A DNA stretch of 64,000 nt from Heliocidaris tuberculata (taxonomy: Eukaryota; Echinodermata; Echinoidea; Camarodonta; Echinometridae): contig CM046839.1 in assembly GCA_025618425.1 (NCBI GenBank), positions 4,067,008 to 4,131,007 on the forward strand. Direction: 5' to 3'. The notes below the pieces were generated by a model. The model was not told the DNA's origin. It searched no databases and saw nothing but the letters and a program-made list of their open reading frames with translations. Shown piece by piece: positions 12,623 to 23,910 of this stretch (position 1 is the stretch's first letter; every line of letters starts with the position of its first letter). The position numbers and the translations under genes are program-made.

Positions 12623-13062
12623 AATTGTAGTTGGAGCATGTGTCATACTGTCAAATAGGGGCATGCTTGTAGTCACAACTTTCATTTTTATCCTACTAAC
12701 CCTGCCATCTTAATATGCTCTTCAACGGCTAAAATTGATGCAGCTATTCCAGTTTACTGGTTTCTTTGCACTGTTCACCCCGATGACTTGTCAGACTGTT
12801 ACAGTGTAAGCTGTCACGATATCGTGCAACATCAATGTGATAATGAAAAACCGGAGGCATTCGCGACCTAAAACTTTCACGAATTGTTAATGACAGCCAA
12901 TTTTGCAGTAACAAACTTTTCGAGAATTGCAATAATTTTATGTTGTTTCAAACTTTCAATTATGATTTGATTATTTCGCGGCATGAAACTTTTGCAAATC
13001 TTGACCACTCACGAAATTCACAAAAGTTTCATGCTCGCGAATATTTCTGGTTTTAAAGTATT

Positions 13063-14350
13063 ATACATGTACATGTAGTAGTTTTAAAGAGAAATCCAAT
13101 CGTAATTTTTTTCTATTGATATGATATGAAGCGTAACTTGATGATTAATTTGATACCTAATTTAACAGAATTGGACAGCTATGAAGAAAGTTATAGAATG
13201 TTTTAGATCCCACCAAACACGTCTTTCGCCCTTCGTCTGCTGCACATAGGGGCCGCCATTTTCCATGAATGACGTATCTGCGGACAACTGGCGAGTCCAT
13301 ATTGTGTCCGTTTGTTTGTTTTTTTTTATTTGGTTTATTTCCCTAAGCTGCTCTTTCTCTACACTCATATCTCACACAGGGCACAACTCTCCACTAATCT
13401 CCAAAATTTCACCTGGAGGGTGGAATTACAAAGGACTCTTATTGTTCGGATCACACGATATGGAGACAAAAAAAAAAATCGGGACAAGTTCTATTACGTT
13501 TCTCTGAATACTTTTCTTTAAATATTGCTCTGAATACTTAATTAGATTTTTCACTTTTTGAAAAAGCAAGGCCACAAATCAGTAATTAATTCAGAGCACA
13601 GCAATTGCCATTGTGTGTAGTTGAAATTCCAGAACACCTTTTTAACCAAGAGTCATGAATCATTAATGTCACTGGACCGCAAAAGGTTGGGAGAAACGAC
13701 AGCTGCAACACACAATGGCAATTGTGTTCTGAATTAAATACTGATACACACAGATTTTGTTGCCTTGATTTTTCAAAAAGTGAAAAATCTGATTAAATAT
13801 TCGGAGCAATATTTTAAGAAAATTATTTTTAGAAATGTGATGAAACTTGCTCCCAAACCGAGAAGAAGCCGGCAACACACCCACCTGCTGCCGAAATGAT
13901 AACTTTTTACATCCTTCAACTAAACAATGTAAAAACCTCAGTCTGATACGATGTATAATTTGTGAGTTATTAACAATCAAAAATGTCCAAAGTTTTTTTT
14001 AACACCTAGTAGTAGTGGAGAGTCGCACTCTGCATGGGATATGTGTGTAGAGAAAGAGCAGCGTAGGGGAATAAACCAATAAAAAACAGATAGAATCTAG
14101 ACTAGGAATTGTCCACAGATACGTCATTCGTTGACTAAGTCCACTGCAAACATGGAAAATGGTGGCCCCCATGCATGTGCAGCAGACGACGGGCAAAAGA
14201 CGTGTTTGGGGAATCATCATTCTATAACTTTCTTCATAGCTGTCCAATTCTGGTAAATTTGGTATCAAATTAATCAGCAAGTTACGCTTCATATAATATC
14301 TATAGAAAAAAATTAAGGTTGGATTTCCCTTTAAAGTATTGTACATGTAT
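13063..14350. mobile_element. Foldback element, ~1.3 kb
   Basis: The two halves are reverse complements over most of their length. The left arm (from ATACATGTAC) has GAAATCCAAT, GGACAGCTATGAAGAAAG and GCCATTTTCCATG. The right arm has the complements in reverse order and ends GTACATGTAT. Inner arms (ATTTTTCACTTTTTGAAAAA near 13548) also pair. The centre is near 13650. No protein is encoded. It is intronic in the UBAP1-like gene. Confidence 0.75.
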
Positions 14351-14602
14351 TCAAGCTTTAAAGTACAGTTTCATTGTAGACTTTTATAGAAAGAAATAAT
14401 GAATATTGCCGTAAGTCTCCTTGCAGAAGGATGGTTTCACTTTCTTGCATTTGTGGTCTGATAAAGTCCGTCTTTCTCTAGGTTCTATAAAATGAAGGGC
14501 AGTAATAATTTGCACTCCCCCTTTTCTGTCTTGTCACGATACTTCCAGATTTTGTCCTGGTTAGCGTTTGACAATTTCAACTTTGCTCTGTCATTTATAC
14601 AG

Positions 14603-14704
14603 GTGTTGGATCTTCTGTGTGCAGTTGATTCTCTGTGTAGCCAAGGGTTTCCAGAAGAGAAAGTAGAGATTGCACTCACCTTACAAGATAACAATCAAGA
14701 AAAG
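14603..14704 (+). CDS. UBAP1: UBAP1-like, middle SOUBA exon
   Basis: A 102-nt phase-0 exon between a TATACAG acceptor and a GTATGC donor. It encodes 34 residues (VLDLLCAVDSLCSQGFPEEK at the start). This continues the helix after the first UBA and supplies the second UBA loop (QGF) plus the helix EIALTLQDNNQEK. The spacing of this G-F loop after the preceding M-G-F loop fits the overlapping UBA solenoid of UBAP1. It joins in phase to the exon at 18105. Confidence 0.85.
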
Positions 14705-14901
14705 GTATGCTTTGTATGAAGGCCACGGCAGACTTAAAGGTATTGTGCAGTAGTGGTAACAAAAAGAAAATTGGCATGAAACTGATAAGAAATAGTCTCA
14801 TATTGTCCGGCTTCCATAAAAAAGATACATGCGTGAGATCATCTGGTATTCCACTAATGATTTCCAGTGACTTTCAGTAAAATAATTGAAATGATCACAT
14901 A

Positions 14902-17067
14902 TCAACCGTTACCTTCTCCGCTACGCTAGGGCCACTCACGCCGACGACCATTCCCCGCACTGCAGTGCACATCATTTTGTACACATGTCGCGTAAACGAA
15001 AATCTCATTGGTTTTACATATGTGTGAATAAAGTACATCGCACACGTACAAAGCTCGATGTTTATTACCCACGCCGATGAAATCGGCAGGGTTATGTAAA
15101 GGGTTCCGTATGTTTGTATGTTTGTTTGTTTGTTTGTTTGTTTGTTTGTGTACAAGATAACTAGAGAACGGGTGAACGGATTTGCACCAAATTTTCAGGG
15201 ATTGTTTGGATAGTGACAGGAAAGAATCCATTAAATTTTGGTGATGATTGGTTGATCCCAGCAAATTCTGTGAGACTTTCTAGTTTTGACTCTGTAGTAT
15301 AGTATATGTAAAGATCACCGTTTCGCACGTATCAGATTTAAGAAGCCGATACCGATATCCCAACAAAGCGCATCGATAGCTTAACACTGGTAATGGCGTC
15401 AGCACCATTCTCAACGAAGAAGAAAAAATGTTTTTAACTACTGATTTTTTAGTCTAGAATATCGTAAAATTGCCCGAGTAGTCCGGTGATTCTAAAAGCA
15501 ATCCTTATTTGATCTAGAGACCGGTAAGAAACTTCACAGAAATGGATAGTATTGATAGGAACAGTAAGTTTAGATTTAATTTCTCTCGAGTTTCTCACTT
15601 GCAGCAGAAAATGCGGTAGCCAATATGCAGCTAGACGCCGGATCGGACGGCCCAGCGCGTACATGGCTAACGGCCAAATTTCAAGCATCGGCTCAGATTA
15701 GCCGTGAAGTTTCATTACTTTTGCATTGTGATTGTTGATTTAGAACTCATCCTAGTTAATAATGTGGATTCTCTGGGTCTTTTACTACGGAATATCGAAC
15801 ATCATATTTATCAAATCTATCTGGAAAGAGACCGGTAAGAAACTTCACAGAAATGGATAGTATTGATAGGAACAGTAAGTTTAGATTTAATTTCTCTCGA
15901 GTTTCTCACTTGCAGCAGAAAATGCTGCGGTACCCAATATGCAGCTAGACGCCGGATCGGACGGCCCAGCGCGTACATAGCAAACGGCCAAATTTCGAGC
16001 ATCGGCTCAGATTAGCCGTGAAGTTTCATTACTTTTGCATTGTGATTGTTGATTTAGAACTCATCCTAGTTAATAATGTGGATTCTCTGGGTCTTTTACT
16101 ACGGAATATCGAACATCATATTTATCAAATCTATCTGGAAAGAGACCGGTAAGAAACTTCACAGAAATGGATAGTATTGATAGGAACAGTAAGTTTAGAT
16201 TTAATTTCTCTCGAGTTTCTCACTTGCAGCAGAAAATGCTGCGGTACCCAATATGCAGCTAGACGCCGGATCGGACGGCCCAGCGCGTACATAGCAAACG
16301 GCCAAATTTCGAGCATCGGCTCAGATTAGCCGTGAAGTTTCATTACTTTTGCATTGTGATTGTTGATTTAGAACTCATCCTAGTTAATAATGTGGATTCT
16401 CCGGGTCTTTTACTACGGAATATCGAACATCATATTTATCAAATCTATCTGGAAAAAAAACTAGGTAGGATTTTTTATTCACTCATTCCGCCCCTTTAAA
16501 AAGCAAAGCTAGATCTAGTTCCTTTCCGTGTGCTCTAGATCGAACGTTGGACTAAATGTTGGCCTAGATTTAATTTCAGACCTATATGAACATACTACCT
16601 CATAACACCTGTAAAATTACACTTCGAATGATGCCTACTGACTTTATTTCTCACGGCTAATCCCCCAAATTTCCTGTATCTAGCATACACCAGCACCAAC
16701 ACCGAACGTGAAATGAAAATTTCTTAATCCCTAGGGTATAGTGTTAGTGAACGGAATTTTGTACATGAAATTAAACACCGGCTGCCGAGCTCGGTTCAGC
16801 AGACAACATCTGACAAAAATTGAACACCGGCAACCGGAACTACGTCAGAAAATCAGAGGTCAACACCTAACACCGACTGATTTTTTTCTCATTTCATAGT
16901 CGGTGTTAGATCATGATTTCGCGGCAAAATAAACACTAACCACAAACACCAACACCGAGCGTGAAATCACCCAATGTAGATTTCAGTTTTGACCCCATAG
17001 TATAGTATTGCAACTACTCTGTAGCACCGCCAAGGCGTGGGTCTGCCGCCTTTGACGGCCCCTCTAG
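14902..17067 (+). mobile_element. Candidate nonautonomous Helitron
   Basis: The right end has the Helitron layout: an imperfect GC-rich hairpin (CCGCCAAGGCG ... CGCCTTTGACGG, about 17028-17059), a short spacer, then CTAG at 17064-17067 followed by T. The left boundary is uncertain. TC at 14902 after an A is one option. Inside are a perfect GCCGAT/ATCGGC hairpin (about 15066-15081), a (TTTG)n run, the phrase TAACTAGAGAACGGGTGAAC common in marine repeats (memory), and the 3 x ~314 bp tandem array. No Rep/helicase frame is seen. Confidence 0.4.
15517..16455. repeat. Tandem repeat, three ~314-bp units
   Basis: Three units start at AGACCGGTAAGAAACTTCAC (near 15518, 15829 and 16143), with periods 311 and 314 bp. 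Units 2 and 3 are nearly identical. Unit 1 differs by a 3-bp indel and a few substitutions. Each holds a GC-rich patch (GACGCCGGATCGGACGG) in otherwise AT-rich DNA and a short minus-strand open frame that I do not regard as a gene. It lies inside the Helitron candidate. Confidence 0.9.
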
Positions 17068-18104
17068 TTTCTTTAATATTTTAGCCATTGCTGAACCAGT
17101 TTTTCTCAAACAAACGTCACCTATGTTTGAAATTCATCATTTTACATCAGTACATGATGTACTTTTCATTCCAGCTGCCAAAGTAGTTAAATCTCCAAAG
17201 TGCCCTCTTTCCCACTACTGAAAACTACCTTTAATGTCCGGGTGTGGGCTAAGAAGAGCTTTTGAAAGAATGTGCTGTAAGATAGATATCAAAGTGTAAA
17301 CTCCTAGTGAACGAGGCCTGAATGGCCACATGAATAATTGCATCAAAACTTTGAGGTATTCTGAGCTTTTCAGTCAGAGAAAGGCCGAATTGACTGTAAT
17401 TGGTGGTGACTTCTAAACAGTCACACATCTGCCTAGGCCATTTGGTAAAATGCATCTTAACAATGTGCCTTTTCTGGTGTAAAAGAAAGTGAACCAACTG
17501 AAGTTCTGCACAAAATATTCAAGACACTGTTATTCATTGGTGCATGACCCTGGAAAACCTTACCAAGGTATCATTGGAAAGCACAGGAATTATTCATTTT
17601 GAAATGAATGTCATTGCCATGAAACAAGTAGCCTATTTACCTGAAATTTTCAAATTCATTACACTGTATTTATTCCATAAAGGAGTGAAAGCACCTTTAT
17701 TCACATTTTCTCAAAATGTGCTGGATCCAATGTCAAGTGTTGGTGCTACATGTATATAAATACTAGTATTGTCGGCAGAAATGTCATAAAAATGTCCTCA
17801 TATATATATATATATATACACACACAGCAGTATTTTATGCAACACCTACCTAGGTTGAGAAATGCAGGCATTTGAAAAGTACTGGAAACATTATTCACAT
17901 TTGAAATGTCAAAACATGCAGAAATCCCTGGCACATCAAGAGTTATCAAAAATAACATGTGCAACCAATATTTAGATACGTAACAAATGTGCCATTTTTA
18001 GAATTGGATTTTGATGTCAAGGTGCTATACTTTGTGTCTTGAAATAAACATGTTTTAAATGTTCTGCTTTTTCTTTTCTTCCTTTTCTTTTTGCATACCT
18101 GTAG
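17068..18104 (+). other. Last intron of the UBAP1-like gene, right part
   Basis: No gene or clear element. There is a short TA run and CACACA near 17801-17825, and a pyrimidine tract before the acceptor at 18104. Confidence 0.5.
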
Positions 18105-18230
18105 GCACAAGCCTTCTTGAAGCTGTGGCAAAGGTTTGAGGAACTTGGTTTTCAGTCGGAAGATATCAAGAGGGAACTTATTCTTCATGGCAATGATGAG
18201 GAGAAGGTTCTTGATACCCTGACTCGATGA
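18105..18230 (+). CDS. UBAP1: UBAP1-like, terminal exon with last UBA and stop
   Basis: The acceptor CCTGTAG is preceded by a long pyrimidine tract. The exon encodes 41 residues and a TGA stop at 18228-18230. It supplies the last UBA of the solenoid: a helix AQAFLKLWQRFEELGF, whose ELGF loop takes the place of MGF, then SEDIKRELILHGNDEEKVLD and a short end TLTR. The four in-phase exons end exactly where a UBAP1 protein should end, shortly after the third UBA. The closest alternative is a UBAP1-like paralogue with the same SOUBA fold. Confidence 0.85.
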   Translation, partial: AQAFLKLWQRFEELGFQSEDIKRELILHGNDEEKVLDTLTR

Positions 18231-18440
18231 CATCAATCATCATTCATCCAGTCAGCTTATTAAGTACTGATTGGTACAGCCCAATGTGTGGCAGCCAATA
18301 AGTAAATGAGCCGACTCACAGGAAGAGGAGAGGACTTTAGCTGTTTACATGCATGTGTGAGCTGTGGTAATGAAAAGGTGATATCATATAAGAGAGGAAT
18401 TAGAAAATGGATCAAGCATTTGCATTTTTTTATCATATCT

Positions 18441-18588
18441 GGGCCCTGTTTCACAAAACTTGTTATCAATAACAAGTTGCAATAACTGTTATAAGCTACC
18501 GAAATCCTTGCATCTGGTTGGCTGAGAGCAGATTTGTCATAGAAATGTGGCAATTGTTACTGATAACAAGTTTTATGAAATGGGGTCC
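18441..18588. mobile_element. Small palindromic MITE, ACTGTTATAAGCTAC family, copy 1
   Basis: The ends GGGCCCTGTTTCACAAAACT and AGTTTTATGAAATGGGGTCC are imperfect inverted repeats. The inner TTGTTATCA/TGATAACAA words pair too. The core AACTGTTATAAGCTAC, then CCTTGCATCTG and TTGGCTGAGAGCA, is shared with 35611-35747. It sits about 210 bp after the UBAP1-like stop, so it may be in the 3' UTR. Confidence 0.7.
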
Positions 18589-18990
18589 AGGTGTAAATTG
18601 GCATATATTATACAGATTCAAATTCCAGCTATTGCATCAAATCTTGCATTTAGAGTAATTCTGGCAAAGACATGAGGTCAGACACCCCTGTGCCTGTAAG
18701 TTGCTTCTGGATGGTGTCACCTGATGATTTCCACTGCAAAACAATTGCCACATTTTCCCCTATGGAAAGAGCATGCATGTACACAACCCAAACATTATGT
18801 TGTTAATTGTATGTCCATTTCTCTTATGAAAATTATTGAGCCTACATGTAAAGGGGCAGCAAGCTTAAATGACTTGTCATTGTTAAGTCTTGCCCGTCAT
18901 CAAGGATTATTTTGCAGTTCAGATTTTGTTCCCTGTTTACCTAGAAGTTGGAATGTCCCAAATTACATCAGATTGGGGGAAGGAGGATTT

Positions 18991-20644
18991 TATACAGTCA
19001 ACATCACACGTGTCGAATAGTCACTTAAGTCGATGTAAAAAAAAAGGGTCAATATATCCTCATATACTTCCATGTGTTAATTCTCTAGTCGATGTTCTTA
19101 AGTCTGACAATCACCTAAGTCGATCAAATTCCCAGAACAGTTCCAAAGAAAAAACATTAAATTCACACCGCCCTAGTTGAATGTGTAACCAATCACTGTC
19201 AAAAGCATCACAAACACCGATCAATTTTGTTTAAATCGACTCCAGACTTGCTAGCGAGTGCTCCTCCATTCTTATCTCCGCTCCCTCTCTCTCTCTCCCT
19301 TGTCCCCTTGATAGATCTTCCTTCAAACCTTTTCGATCGAAAATGACTTGATATATGAGATTTGCAACACTCTGTATCTCAAAATAAGACTTCATTTATA
19401 CTCTGTAAATTTTTAAATAAAATTGCAGGTTGAAAATCCAGTCATCACTGTCAGCACACCGGTGTGCTAAAGCTGGGTCAGATTATTGGCCGCAATATAC
19501 CGGGGTATCACCTGAGTTGGGAAGGGTTTCCATTGCTGGCATGAACTTCGGCAAATCATCTCATAAGCAAACTCAGGCACAGTATTATTGATGTACTAGT
19601 GCAAGTGTGGGTAAATCCCGCAAGTAAAAGCGCTGTGAATGGTTACAATATCGGCAAGTTCATTTGAGCTATGCATTGCAACTGAAGGAGTAAACGTTCG
19701 GTACGAAAACTACAGTATGTTCTGCGCCTGTGCTGGTCAATCGCTGGGAACACTACAGCGCTATGATTGGTCCATTATCGGCAAATTTGGTTTAACTTCG
19801 CATAGCAACTGAACATCATTTAAGTCATGTGCCACTTAAAGGGGTTAGATGGGGTGATATCTCATGTTTGTGATGTTATTGACTGCGTGTTACTAATTCA
19901 GGCCCTGAATAACATATACATGTAAGAGGTTACATTGTTCCTTAGCTGGAATGACATAAATCATAATGCGTCGAGTAAGAAAGGAGGCCTCCTGTGGGAA
20001 TGAAATATATTTTGGAATCAGAATATGCGTTGTCAGTAATGAAATAAATTTTGTATAATATTTGAAACGTTTAAAAAGACATTGATATATAGACAATTGT
20101 TTTACTTGTTGAAATTAATTTGCGTCGACAGCTAACAAAGATCATTGTGCCGTTAGAAAATTAAGACATCATCGTCATAGAAATCAGAATTTTTTGTACT
20201 CATTCTGGAGCATCGTAAAATGCCTTCTTCTCCTCGACAAATAATTTGATTCGCGATTTCAGAGAATATCTTTATTGAATAACAAGATTAGAGAGCAGAG
20301 TTATCCATTCGAATGTCATTTTCCCTATACAATTCTTGTCAGCCTCGTTAGAGAATAATATAAATCATCATGATAATTAAAATAAAATTAATATTTATTC
20401 TTTATAAAGCACGCAGTTATATGTTTTCCGTCTTCAAGGAAAATAACTTTGATTCATTATTTCAATGAACATCGTTAGTGGGAGATTTTAAGTAGCAGAA
20501 TTACCCGAGTTCCTGAGATATGTTAGGGGCGGGAACAACGGGTAAGTTGAATTATCTTTGACTTCCGCACAAGTCGAAAATCACCTAACTCGACGCATTT
20601 CACTCAGTCCAATCAAGATCGACTCGAGCGAAGTTGACTGTATA
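18991..20644. mobile_element. TIR element, ~1.65 kb, TA-flanked
   Basis: The left end TATACAGTCAACATC and the right end (reverse complement) TATACAGTCAACTTC match over 12 bp and remain similar through a GTCGA word at about position 23. Subterminal repeats of the type CACCTAAGTCGA lie inside both ends. No transposase frame is recognisable. Probably a nonautonomous TA-inserting DNA transposon. Confidence 0.6.
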
Positions 20645-22071
20645 TTTATTTCCCCTCCAAACTGTGAAATTGTTTATGTAAACCAAATCTTGTAGCAGCA
20701 AGTCTTCATGTGAAATGGCATTGTGAATAGCGGCGTTTAGTTTTGGATGACTCCCATCAGCATTCTTTTTAAAACTATACAAGAACATATAACTATAATG
20801 AAAAATTCATGCATACGTGTTTGCTAGCAATGTCTAGGCTTTTGCTAGTTTATGAAAGAAGCCCATTGTACATGCAAGCAATCATAGAAGAGTGAATCAC
20901 AAATAAAGAAGAGCATCAACCATTTTGAAAAAATACTCCTGAATTACATAAAAATATGTTGAGACCAAAATTCTCATATACATGTACATGTATGTTCTCT
21001 CTTCACACAAAAAGAGGTTTGTTTTTATTAAAATTTTCATACAGTTTTATTATTTCTTGTCAAATAATACATTGTTCATGGATACCTATTGGTAATAGCA
21101 TTTGTATGTAATTGTCATGTAAAAGTACTAAATTTATGGAGAAGATGGTACATGTATATGTTTGAACATATTATATTTAAACTATAAGAGCAGTTGTTGT
21201 ATGATATTTTGTCAGCATGAGTGATTCCACTGATTCCATCAAAAGATCATTATAGTGAAAGTTATGTTATTGGCCATTTAAAGTTATATTTTAGCCATTT
21301 ATTGTACAGCTTACATAAAGTGTCAGCATGCATTATTGCCCTTATAGTGTCATTAGAATCAAGATATAATTTGCTCTGCTCATTTTATAAATGGACCTAG
21401 AACGTTAGAATTTAGCGTTTGAAGTCTAATTTTTATTCTGTTTTGCACTAAAATTCCCATCATGGTCAATTCCGAGGAACCTGTTAACCTGTTCAATACC
21501 CAGCCCAAGATATTTCAGACTGGAGTCTATGGGAAATGGGTGTTGTAAAAAAATCAAATGATACCCAAGGGGTTAAAGGTTATCTTGAATTATGGTAATG
21601 ATGGAAAATACAATTCACAGATTCAAACCAAACTTAACTGAATGTTCAAGACTGCAAATACATGATATCTTCCAAACAGATGTGGTAGAAAATGGATAAT
21701 AGGTGTCTAATAAACACATAAAAATGTATAATTGGTGAGTTATGAGCACATAAAAATGTCTAATTTAGGTGAGAATGAGCACATAAAAATAGATTATAGG
21801 TGAGTTATGACCACATAAAAATGTTAAAATCATGCTAATCATCGTGATTGCTTGTTCAACACTACACCATGTGGTTTGGATAATGTGATTTCCAGCAGGT
21901 TTTAGATAGTTTTGTTTACATTTCACTGGTCCTTACATATCTATTGCCTGATAACTAATTCATAATTACTTTTTATCAACTTTCTCCTAAAATATAATTC
22001 CATGATCAGTACTTGAGTTTAGCTTTGAGGTATGTAAAGGGAGTATGAACTATTAACATGACTGACAAAGA
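20645..22071. repeat. Noncoding, with ~36-bp tandem repeat at 21700-21825
   Basis: No gene is seen. The phrase CACATAAAAATG, followed by TAATT or TTATAGGTGAG and ATGAGCA, recurs four times with a period near 36 bp between about 21712 and 21825. The rest is AT-rich. Confidence 0.6.
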
Positions 22072-22265
22072 GAGTGGACAAAATAAACAACAACTCATTC
22101 TACTCTTCACAATGGTTTTGGTAGACATATGTAGAACAGGTGTCACATGCATATTCACCTATTCCACTGACATGTATTTTACATAATAGCTGAGAAGGGA
22201 TGTTCTTTTGTCCACCAGAACCAGTGAGAAGGGTAGAATGAGGAGTTGTTTATTTTGTCCACTCT
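22072..22265. mobile_element. Foldback MITE, ~190 bp
   Basis: The left arm GAGTGGACAAAATAAACAAC and the right arm GTTGTTTATTTTGTCCACTC are perfect 20-bp inverted repeats. They extend imperfectly inward through CTCATTCTAC/GTAGAATGAG. Confidence 0.8.
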
Positions 22266-22404
22266 TCTTTCTCCATGATGTTCATAGTGATGGGCACCAA
22301 GCTATTTTGTCCCATACACTACCAACCACATCTATTAATTTAGTATATTTGATGATTGTATCAAGCTGATGTTAATCAATGTCAGTTTATGTTCACAGCT
22401 GTAT

Positions 22405-22429
22405 AATATATATATATATATATATATAT
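22405..22429. repeat. (TA)n microsatellite
   Basis: Uninterrupted TA run of about 25 bp. Confidence 0.9.
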
Positions 22430-23467
22430 GATTTTATTGCGCTCAAAACTATCAAAAACAAGGACAAACGGTCCAAAGACCGATATTTGTATTGTGTACA
22501 AATTAAAGTTGAATACATGTACAAATGAAGATCACATAGTAAATATAACTAAAAGTAATCAATTACAGTAAATGAAATAGCTATAACATGTGACAATACA
22601 TTAAGTTACTCAATACAGTTCTATGATACTTGGTAACATCTGCGACATGCCTTGGACCTGCCCTCGTTACAAATTAGCACCTGATTGCTTTACTTGTTGA
22701 GAAGGCAAGGGGGGGGGGATACATCTTTATTATTCAGATGATGTGTATATTATATTATTTGTCATTAATTAGGACAGATACATTCTAATATCTGCTATAA
22801 GAAAGGGATAATGTGATGAGTGCATGTTTAACAATTTTTTTTTTCATTCAAAAAGTTGCTAAGATGATTATGTAGTATCAGTGGTATGATTCCTTTTCCT
22901 TTGACAAAAGCTTATTCTGAATGGTCAGATATTGGGTTTGTTTTCTTCATTTTTTCTCAATAACTGGTGCTTTTTTTATTAGTAATCCTGTATTTTGTCA
23001 TTTTCATATCTATCCTTCCAGTGTATGTAAATTCCATAAAAAGTTCATCTTGAGAACCACAAAATAGATACATGTAAGGGTATACTCTTTGATTTAGTAA
23101 CGATGAATATGCAATGTACGTTCATGGATCATTTCCTTAAATTGGAAATGTTTTATTATTTTGCAACTATGAATATGAATGGGCATTTCTTAGTAAGACA
23201 TTTGGACAATGACAAATCTCATGACAGAAATATTATTAGCAGGCCTCTAATTTATCTTTGTAAATATACAATAGTAATTGAATAGCCAACCATGCACGTT
23301 CTAATGTGAAAAGACCTAAGATGAAATGACTTTTATAGCACTAATGATTTACTGAGTACTCCACACCATGTATTCTTTATGTGGTTGTTAGAGTTTGAAT
23401 TTCACATCATTCACCATGCAATGAAGTACTGAAGTGCTGATATCATATCGTCCAGGATATTGGATAC

Positions 23468-23603
23468 TGGTTCCAAACAACAGAGCCCACTCATGAGGTT
23501 CACCGCGAAGTCATTCAAGCAACGGGCTGGAGCAGGGAGATTTCAGTGTTTGGCACCGGTGTGATCACCACGCCATTGTTTCTCACAAAATTGTTTGGAA
23601 CCA
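23468..23603. mobile_element. Small MITE, ~136 bp
   Basis: Ends TGGTTCCAAACAA and TTGTTTGGAACCA are perfect 13-bp inverted repeats. The interior is GC-richer than the flanks. Confidence 0.55.
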
Positions 23604-23661
23604 GCAACCTTGACAACTTAGCCAATATGACGTGACACTTCGGTACTCTATATTAGATATG

Positions 23662-23910
23662 AGGGGTAACCTCGCTAGTCATAAGGACCGCTATTCATAA
23701 GGACCACTTATTCATAAGGACCGCTATCCATAACGCGTGACTAAATGAATAGCGGTTTGTATGAATAGCAGTCCTTCTGAATAGCGAGCAAACCATAGAC
23801 AAATTTCCTTGCTATTCATGAGGACCACTATTCATAACTACTCATAAGGACCGCTATTCATAGTGCGTCTTAAATGAATAGCGGTTCCTATGAATAGCGA
23901 GCGGACCCGA
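23662..23910. repeat. MITE made of CTATTCATAAGGACCG repeats
   Basis: About 250 bp built from the words CTATTCATAAGGACCG and its complement-like GAATAGCGGT in both orientations, about nine occurrences. Outer parts GGGTAACCTCGCTAGTCATA and TATGAATAGCGAGCGGACCC are imperfect inverted repeats. The sequence can fold many ways. No coding. Confidence 0.65.

Noticed and set aside
15449..16316. Three near-identical short open frames (MLEIWP...) on the minus strand
   Set aside because: They repeat because the DNA is a recent tandem duplication. No similarity, start context or codon evidence supports coding.
15517..16455. Array considered as a CRISPR-like repeat
   Set aside because: Units are 314 bp, directly adjacent and without spacers; the genome is eukaryotic.
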